DNA of 29,463 nucleotides, taken from contig JAYVQC010000093.1 in assembly GCA_043757045.1 (NCBI GenBank), positions 1-29,463 on the forward strand. The letters are read 5' to 3'. Below the pieces are notes generated by a model. The model did not search any database. It was not told where the DNA came from and saw only the letters and a list, made by a program, of their open reading frames with translations. Numbering within the stretch: the stretch's first letter is position 1; each line of letters opens with the position of its first letter. Made by a program: the position numbers and the translations under genes. Source of the stretch: JANNGC01 sp043757045. GTDB taxonomy: Bacteria; Verrucomicrobiota; Verrucomicrobiia; Limisphaerales; SIBH01. Below are positions 18,050 to 26,100 of the stretch, one piece after another.

Positions 18050-19762
18050 TCAGGCGAAGCGCAACTCCAGCAGGGAAACATCGTCCTCGAATTTCGCCCC
18101 GCCGCGCACGGCTTGGGCCCAGTTCAGGATCGAATCGAGCGTCGTCTCACTGCCGGACAACGCCAGTTGCGCGGTGAAATCCTCAAACTGCACCATCGTT
18201 CCGTCCGGGCGCGCGAGTTCGTACACGCCGTCGCTCAGGACGTACAGGCGGCTGCCGGGCGCGAGCGTGCGGCTCCCTTGGGTGAAGCGCGCTTCGGGAA
18301 AGCCGCCGACGATCGGGCCGGGCACGGAGAGCAGTTGCCCCGCAGGGCCGTCCGCGTCCGGTGGCATCAGCACGGCGGGCGGATGTCCACCGCTCGCAAA
18401 CGCCAGCGCCCGCGTGTCCGTGGCATACACGCCGTACCAGATGGTGAAGAACAGGTTGTTCTGCTTTTCCATCGCGAAGGTGCGGTTCAATCCGCTGAGC
18501 ACTGCCGCCGGGTCGAGGAAATTCACCCCGCTCATGGTGCGGTTGGCCAGCGTGTTCAAGACCGAGACCGAGAGCAGCGCCGCGCCCACGCCGTGGCCGC
18601 AGACGTCCAGCAGATAAAAGGCGAAATGCGTTTCATCCAGCCAGTGGTGGCCGAAGGCGTCGCCCCCGAGTTGGGTGCTGGGCTGGAAGCGCCAGGCGGT
18701 GCGCACCGGGCCGCTCTCCAGCGGAGCGGGCAGCAGCGAGCGCACGTACTGCGCCGCCTCGGCCAGTTCGTCCGAGAGAATTTTCTGGCTTTTCTGGAGC
18801 GCCGCGAAGGCTTCGCGTTCGCGCTGCCGAAGGTGTTTCTTCTCCAGGCAGGCGCCGATGCGCGCGCGGAGGAACACCGGGTTGAAAGGCTTGGCCAGAT
18901 AATCTTCCGCGCCCAGTTCGATGCACCGCACCACGCCGTTCTCCTGGTCGAGCGCGGAAACCATGATCACCGGCGTGTCGCGCAAGGCCGGGTCGCCTTT
19001 CATCTTCGCCAGCACCTGGTAGCCGTCGAACCCTGGCATGATGAGATCGAGCAGCACCAGGTCGAACGACTGCTGGCGCACCAACTGCAGGGCCTCCAGA
19101 CCGTTCGCCGCCAGCGTCACGGTGTAGCCGTCGTGGCGCAGCCGGCGCGCGAGCATGTCGCGATTCGATTCGTCATCGTCCACGACGAGCAAGGAACCTT
19201 CCCGCCGGCGACTCGCGGGCGACTCGGGCGTTTGAAAACCGACGCCTTGATTCAACACCAGCGGCGGTTCCGATCCGGGTGATCCGATGGTGCCCCCGGC
19301 GTCAGGTCGGATGAGATGTTCCTCCATCAAGGCCAGCCAGGTCGTGGCGGCCGCGTGGATTTTTTTGAGGTCGGGAACGAATTTCTTCCGCCCAATGTCC
19401 TCGGCCTGCTCCTGGAGAATCTCGCTGTAGCCGATGATGTGGTTCACCGGCGTGCGCAACTCATGGCAAAGCAGGTGCAGGTCGCGCGTCTTGGTCGCGA
19501 ACGTCGCATCGTCGAAATACTCGGTGATCAAGGCGACCAGTTGGCGCCCGCTGGCGTGAATCTTCTGCAGATCCGAAAGGAAATTCCGCGGCACCGTTTC
19601 ATCCTCGAGCAGCATTTCGCAGTAGCCCAGGATGTGGTTGATCGGCGTGCGCAGGTCGTGACGAATGCGGGAGAGATCCAGTTTGCGCGGGGGCGGCGAA
19701 CCGGCGGTGGCGAACCGTCCGTCAGGTTTTAAGCCCGTGGCCTTCCGGCTTTCCTTGCTCAT
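18050..19762 (-). CDS. Twin kinase-dimerisation, receiver and PP2C phosphatase protein
   Basis: The 570-residue protein has an unusual build. Two HisKA-like domains come first, with H35 in RHDLRTPINHILGYCEML and H100 in CHELRTPVNHIIGYSEIL; each is followed by a second helix (LQKIHASGRQL, LKKIHAAATTW), but there is no ATPase domain. A receiver follows (LLVVDDDESNRDML, acceptor D239 in LLDLIMPGFDG, KPFNP). The C-terminal half is an RsbU/SpoIIE-type PP2C phosphatase with metal ligands in LGGDAFG, LLDVCGHGVGAALLS and the final EDDVSLLEL. It probably dephosphorylates a STAS protein, the likely one being at 17239. The start overlaps the stop of the preceding receiver gene as ATGA, so it is the third gene of a coupled operon. 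Confidence 0.9.
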   Translation of the reverse strand: MSKESRKATGLKPDGRFATAGSPPPRKLDLSRIRHDLRTPINHILGYCEMLLEDETVPRNFLSDLQKIHASGRQLVALITEYFDDATFATKTRDLHLLCHELRTPVNHIIGYSEILQEQAEDIGRKKFVPDLKKIHAAATTWLALMEEHLIRPDAGGTIGSPGSEPPLVLNQGVGFQTPESPASRRREGSLLVVDDDESNRDMLARRLRHDGYTVTLAANGLEALQLVRQQSFDLVLLDLIMPGFDGYQVLAKMKGDPALRDTPVIMVSALDQENGVVRCIELGAEDYLAKPFNPVFLRARIGACLEKKHLRQREREAFAALQKSQKILSDELAEAAQYVRSLLPAPLESGPVRTAWRFQPSTQLGGDAFGHHWLDETHFAFYLLDVCGHGVGAALLSVSVLNTLANRTMSGVNFLDPAAVLSGLNRTFAMEKQNNLFFTIWYGVYATDTRALAFASGGHPPAVLMPPDADGPAGQLLSVPGPIVGGFPEARFTQGSRTLAPGSRLYVLSDGVYELARPDGTMVQFEDFTAQLALSGSETTLDSILNWAQAVRGGAKFEDDVSLLELRFA

Positions 19763-20136
19763 GCCGCGCTCTGGCCCGTGAGTTGAGCTTCAATTTTCCC
19801 GAGCAGACGGACGAAGTCGATCGGCTTCGTATCGAAATCATTGCAGCCGGCCTCGCGCGCCCGTTGTTCATCGCTGGCCATCGCGTGCGCGGTGAGGGCG
19901 ATGATCGGAATCGCTTTGGTGCCCGGCGCGGCCTTCAGCCGGCGCGTTGCTTCCCAGCCGTCCATCACCGGCAAACTCATGTCCATGAGAATGAGCGCCG
20001 GAGTTTCAGAAGTCGCCAGGGCCAGCGCCTGCTCGCCATCTAGCGCCATCACGACCTGATAGCCTTTGCGTTCGAGACGCCGCGAAAGCATGTCTCGGTT
20101 CATCTCGTTGTCTTCCACCAACAGTAGCTTTGCCAT
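19759..20136 (-). CDS. Single-domain response regulator
   Basis: The 125-residue product is a bare receiver: acidic pair in LLLVEDNEMNRDML, acceptor Asp in LILMDMSLPVMDGWEA, LTAHAM and the conserved Lys in DTKPIDF. There is no output domain, so it probably passes or drains phosphate. An ATG at 20151 would overlap the sensor gene stop, but the ATG at 20136 is preferred: AAGGAG lies six bases upstream and MAKLLLVEDNE is the usual start of such proteins. It sits between the giant sensor kinase and the phosphatase gene, overlapping the latter by four bases. Confidence 0.92.
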   Translation of the reverse strand: MAKLLLVEDNEMNRDMLSRRLERKGYQVVMALDGEQALALATSETPALILMDMSLPVMDGWEATRRLKAAPGTKAIPIIALTAHAMASDEQRAREAGCNDFDTKPIDFVRLLGKIEAQLTGQSAA

Positions 20137-20147
20137 AATTTGCTCCT

Positions 20148-23100
20148 TCATGATTTTTCCACGGCCACCGGCACCAGTTCTTTGATCTCCCGCAACAACG
20201 CTTCCAGGCTCATCGAGCCTTTCTGGATGATGCGCGCGACCTGGCCGTTCAGTCGCTGGCGATCTTCTTCCGTGATGTCCTTGGCGGTAACAACGATGAC
20301 GGGTACATCACGGCAATCGGCCCGTTGACGCAACGCCTGCATGAATTCAAAGCCATCCATTTCCGGCATCATCAGATCGAGGAGGATGAGCGACGGGATG
20401 GTTTGCGCGATGCATTCCAGACCGCGCCGTCCGTTCTGTGCTTCACTGACTTGCCAGCCTTCCTTGCTCAACGTGCGCCGGAGCATGTCGCGCATCTGCG
20501 GCTCGTCCTCGATGATGAGCACGGTTTGATCGGCGTTTGGTTTTTTGTATTTCTGAAGAATCGCCGCCAGCCGTTTCCAGTCAATCGGCTTGGTCAGATA
20601 CTCCGACGCGCCGAGGGCGAAGCCCATGTTCTTGTCATCAATGATGGTCATCATGATGACGGGAATGTCCGCGAGTTGCGGGTCGGCTTTGAGCGCCAGG
20701 AGCACCGCCCACCCATCCATGCCGGGCATCATGACGTCGAGGGTGATGAGGGCGGGTTTCAATTGTTTCGCCAACTCGAGGCCGCGCCTTCCGTCCCCAG
20801 CCGTTTCCACATGGAATCCTTCTTTGCTGAGCGAACGCTGCATGAGGTCGAGCACGTTCGAGTCATCATCAATGACCAGGATGGTTGAACGCGAAGTGCG
20901 GCGTGCGGCGTGCGGAACGGGGGAGACGTCGCTCATCGCTATTGAAGGCTCCGCAGAGGCGTCTTTGACTTCGAGGGGCAGCGTGACGGTGAAAGTGGAT
21001 CCGCTGCCTGCCTCGCTCGTCACCGTAATGTCGCCTCCCATGAGCTGGCAGAACTTGCGGCTGATGGCCAGGCCCAGCCCAGTGCCGCCGAACTTGCGCG
21101 TCGTCGAGGCGTCGGCCTGGCTGAACGCTTGGAAGAGCTTCGACATCTGCTCCGGCGTCATGCCGATGCCAGTGTCGCGGAGGCGGAAAGTAATCAGTGA
21201 GTCAGTGTTCAATGGGCCATCGTCGCCGGACTGATTACTGATTACTGACCTACTGTTTACTTTTTCTACCGTCAGAGTGATCACCCCGCGCTCCGTGAAC
21301 TTGCAGGCGTTGCTCAACAGGTTGAACAACGTCTGCCGGACCTTGGTCACGTCGGCGCGCATGACGCCGATGTCGGCGGGGCAAACCACTTCAAGCGTGT
21401 TGCCGTTTTTCGCGATGAGCGGCTGCACGGTGGCGGCGACTTCATTGACCAACTTCGTCACGTCGAATTCCTCGATGAACAACGTCATCTTGCCGGCCTC
21501 GACCTTGGAGAGATCGAGGATGTCATTGATGAGTCCGAGCAGGTGTTTGCCCGCGCCGTGGATTTTCTGGAGGTCGGGGATGAAACCTTGCTGGTCAAGG
21601 TCTTCGGCTTCCTCCTGGAGCATTTCGCTGTAGCCGATGATGGCGTTCATGGGCGTGCGCAACTCGTGGCTCATGTTTGCGAGGAATTGGGACTTGGACT
21701 GATTCGCTTCTTCGGCGGCGCGGCGGGCGGTGTCGAGTTGCTGGTTCTTCGATTCAAGGGTTCGTGCCGAGGCTTCGGCTGCTTCGCGGGCCTTGTGTTC
21801 CTCGGTCAGCAGCCGCTCGCGCAGTTGCTCGGCCTCGTGCCGCTTGCGCATGTACATCAGGCGGGCGATGAACGCCCACACCACCAAACCGAATACGCCG
21901 AGGCCGCCCGGGGCCACGAAGGCCGCGTTGCGATACCACGGCAGCGCCAGCGTGAATGCAGCCAGCGTTGGCTTCGAGTAGCGCAAATCCTGGCTGATGT
22001 ATTGCACGGCGAACGTGTATTGGCCGGGCGCGTTGGTGGCGAAGTCCACCTGTGTCTCCTTCGTCGGCGCGGACCATTTCCCGTCCCGTTCCATCTGCTC
22101 CGCCGTCGGCGTGCCGTTCACAATCTGCCAGCGGAACTGTTGTTTCTCCGGCGGCGTGCGGCGGTCGGGGTAGCCGACGTTGAAGGTGAGCCGGCTGCCG
22201 GTGTTCAATTTCGGAACCTTCTGTGCATCGGTGAACTCCTTGTCCGCCCGGACCTGCACGGCCGGGTGGCGCGTGAGCGCGAGGCTCTTTTGCATCCGGT
22301 AAGCGCCCAGGGAAGTCGCCAGCCACACGGCGCCATCGGCGGTGGGGAGAATGCCACTGACCATGAACCTTTCCTTCTCGCCGGCCGGCTTCTCCAGCGG
22401 GAACGAGGACCAACTGACGCCGTCAAAGAAACTCACTTCCCCATCGTGGCCGAACCACGCCACGCCATCCGCATCTTCGACCCCGGCGATCGCATAGCTC
22501 GCGGCCAGGCCCGAAGCGGGCGTGTATTGCGTGACATTGGTGCCGGCGATGCGCGACGCGCCGCCAATCCCGTGGCCCACCCACACGCTGCCATCGCGCG
22601 CGGGCCAGAGTGCGTTGACGGCCTCCGACGGCAGCCCGTTGGCCGTGGTAAACTTGTCGAAGCGCCGACCATCCCACCTCGAGAGTCCGTTGCCTACGCT
22701 GCCGAACCAGAGCCGGCCCGCTTTGTCCTCGCAGATGCGCAGGATAACATTGTTCACCAAACCCTGGGTCGTGGTGTAACGCTCGAAGCGTTTGCCGTCC
22801 CAGCGCGAGAGACCGCTTGACGTGCCGATCCAGATGAATCCGCCGCGATCCTGGTGAATGGCCAACACCACATTGCCGGCCAGACCATGGGCCGTGGTGA
22901 AATTCTCGAACCGGTTCCCGTCCCAGCGCGACACCCCGCGCGCCGTCCCGAACCAAACCGCGCCGTCCTTCGCTACCAACACCGCGCGCACGATGTTGTC
23001 GGCCAGTCCGTCCGCGGTGGTGAAGCTCGTGAAGCGCCGCCCATCCCAGCGTGAGACGCCTTTGGCCGTGCCCAGCCAGAGATTCGTCTGCGCATCGGAC

Positions 23101-26100
23101 GCGATGGCCACACACTTGTTGTGCGCCAGACCGTCCGCCGTCGAGAAGCGCACCAGCCGCCGTTCGTCGAATCTGATTAGACCGGCGCTGAAGGCGCCGA
23201 ACCACAGCACGCCGTTCTCGTCCTGGTGAATGTCATGGATGCGGTTCTCCGGCAAGCCATCGACGGTCGAGTAATTGACGAAGCTCGTGCCGTCGAAGCG
23301 CGACACGCCGCCCAACGCCGTGCCGAACCACATTGTGCCGTCGCGGTCCTGGTGAATCGCGTACACATTGTCATCCGCCAAGCCATCCAATCTGGTGAAC
23401 CGCTCGATTTGCTTTCCATCCCAACGGAGGACGCCACCGCCCAACGTGCCCGCCCAAATCCGGCCGTCTCGATCCTCGAACAGAGTGATGATGTAGGCGT
23501 CAGGCACGCCGTTGGCCGGAGTCAGATGATGAAAGTTCGTCCCGTCCCAACGCGACAGCGCGCTCCGCCCGCTGAACCAGACGTGGCCCTTGCGATCTGT
23601 GAGGGCGTCTCCAGCCAGAACTGTGGATAATCCTTCGTTGGTGGACCAAGTCTTGAACTTCTTACCATCCCAACTCGACACGCCGGCATCCGAGGTGAAC
23701 CACATCGTGCCATCCCCGCCTTGGGCGATGGCGTTCACGTCGTTGGTGGCCAGGCCGTCCTTGGCGGTGAAATTGGTAAAGCGCCGTCCGTCCCAGCGCG
23801 ACGCGCCTTCCTGCGTGGCAAACCAGAGCGCGCCGTCGCGGGCCTCACAAATATCGGTGACGAAATCATTCATCAATCCGTCGGCGGCGGTGAGGCTGGT
23901 GAAGCGCCGTCCATCCCAGCGCACGACGCCATTGCCCAGCGTGCCGAGCCACATGGTGCCGTCCTTCGTCTCGTGGATGCGGAAAATCTGGTTGTGCGGC
24001 AGGCCGTCCTGCTTGGTGTAGGTTTTCCAGATGCCTTTCTTGAACGGCGCGGTCTTGAGATTCACGCCCTCGAACTTCGAGTCGTGGGCCACCGTGAATG
24101 TAGCAGCCGACGTGAGGAGGCTCTGATTGGTTTCGGGTTTCGGGTTCTGAGTTCCGAGTTCTGAAGTGAGCCTCCTTACGTCGGCTGCTACAGAGTTGGT
24201 GGCATACACAAAGCCGCCCGGCACCTGGGCACGGACGTGGTAGCGACCCGGCGTGAGATGGCGGAAACGATACTCGCCCTTATCATCGCTCGCCGTGACA
24301 TGGCGGGCGAGCTTGATGGTTGGGAACGGCGATCGGTCGGTGCCTTCTGCAGACCAACTGAGTTCGCATCGGGCTCCGCCCTGTCCGCTGTTGAGGTATT
24401 CCAGTTTGATAGTGTGCTCTCCCGGCGTCAGTTGCGCCTCGATCGATTTTTCTCCGAAGCCGCTTGCGCCGACGAGCTTCCCATCCAGGAACAACCGCAT
24501 GCTGTCGTCGGCGACGAAATGAAACGTGACCGTGGTCTGCTGGTTGAGGCGTAGACGGCCGGTCCAGCGGATGTAAGCAAATCCCTTGATGGGCGTATGC
24601 CAGAGCGGCTTGTCATCGGTTTGATAGCCGAACTGAATGACAGGATCCACGCGGGTGAAGTCCGGCATCCGGTCGGCGGGCAGGTCGGGGAAAGTGTTGG
24701 TTGCTTTGTCCAACTGAAAGTATTCGCCGTGCAGTCCGTCGATCAATTCCGCCTCGAGAGCGGGGATTCCCACCGCCTGCACCACCACGTTCGGCAGCGG
24801 CGAATCATCCAGCGCGACGACCCGGCCGCCGAGCCGCGTGGCATCGCGCACCACGAGGTCAAGGTTCGTCTCGCCCGGCGCGAAGAGCAGGTTCGTGCGC
24901 CACGCGCCGAGTTCCCCGGCCACGATGCGCAGCGTGTGCGGGGCGTTCGACGGGTAGAAGACCAGGCGGTAGCTGCCGTCGATGATCGAGCTAGCTGCGC
25001 CCGCCGCGTTTGTGCCCTGCTGCAACTCGACATAGGCGGCATTCACCGGCTGGCCGTTCGTGTCGGTGATGCTGCCGGTGAGGACGCACGGCAGTACGAG
25101 TTCGGCGAGCGACTGCGGCACGTTGGCCACCGCCGTGACCGCGCCGTTGCGGAGTTCGCCCGCGAGCTTGTTCGGCGTGGCGTCTTTCGCGTCGGCACCG
25201 TCGAAGTTCCACAGGCCCGCCAGCCCGGTTTCGTTTCCGATCAGTCGCGCGAACATGTTCGCGCGAATCTGCTCCTGGCTGCGCGCCGTGACCCAAACGC
25301 GCACCTCGTCCATCTGGCCGCGGAAATAGTCATCCCCGGACGAGTAGGAACGACCGAGGTAGTTGTGTTCGTTGTTGCCCAGGCCAGCGAGGCTGGACGC
25401 AAAAGCACTGCGCCCCACCAACACGCCGTTCAAGTACAACCTCATTCCCTGCCGGCCCGAGACCGCGGCAACATGCGTCCATTTCTGCGCCCGCAGCGCA
25501 CCGGACGCGAGGACATCCTCGTAACTATTCTGTCCGTTTTGAATCCGGAACAGCAGGCCGGGGTTGTTCGTGTCGCCCGTCTCCACCCACATCGCCTGCC
25601 CGGATTTGCCGAACTCAAAGAACCGCGCCCGGCGCGTGAACTGTTCCCATTTTATCCAGCCCTCGATGGTGGCTTCCTCCAGGCTGCCAAAGACGTTGGC
25701 AGGGAGCCGCGCGTAGGCCGTCCCTCCATCGAGTTTGAGGACACGATTGGGACCGGGTGCCGGCGCGGTCGCCGTCGGTTTGCGCGCCGCCACCTCGAAG
25801 TTCATGCCCGTCACCGGAGCGCCCATCGCCACGTCCACCGCCTTGGCGTCATTGAGCGACACTCGTCCGGTGGGCGTCTCCGCCCGCAGCCGGTAAGCAT
25901 CCGGCGCGGGAATCTTGAAACGAAAATTGCCTTCGGCATCGGTCAGGGTCGTCGCCATCACCGTCCGTCGGGAGCCGCGCAGCAATTCCACCTTCACCGC
26001 CGCCTGCGCCTTCCCATCCGCCGAGTAGAGTTGGCCGGAGATGGACGTTTCGGCCAGGGCGAAGTCCCAGGAGTTCGTCTGCTCACCGAAGAAGAAGACG

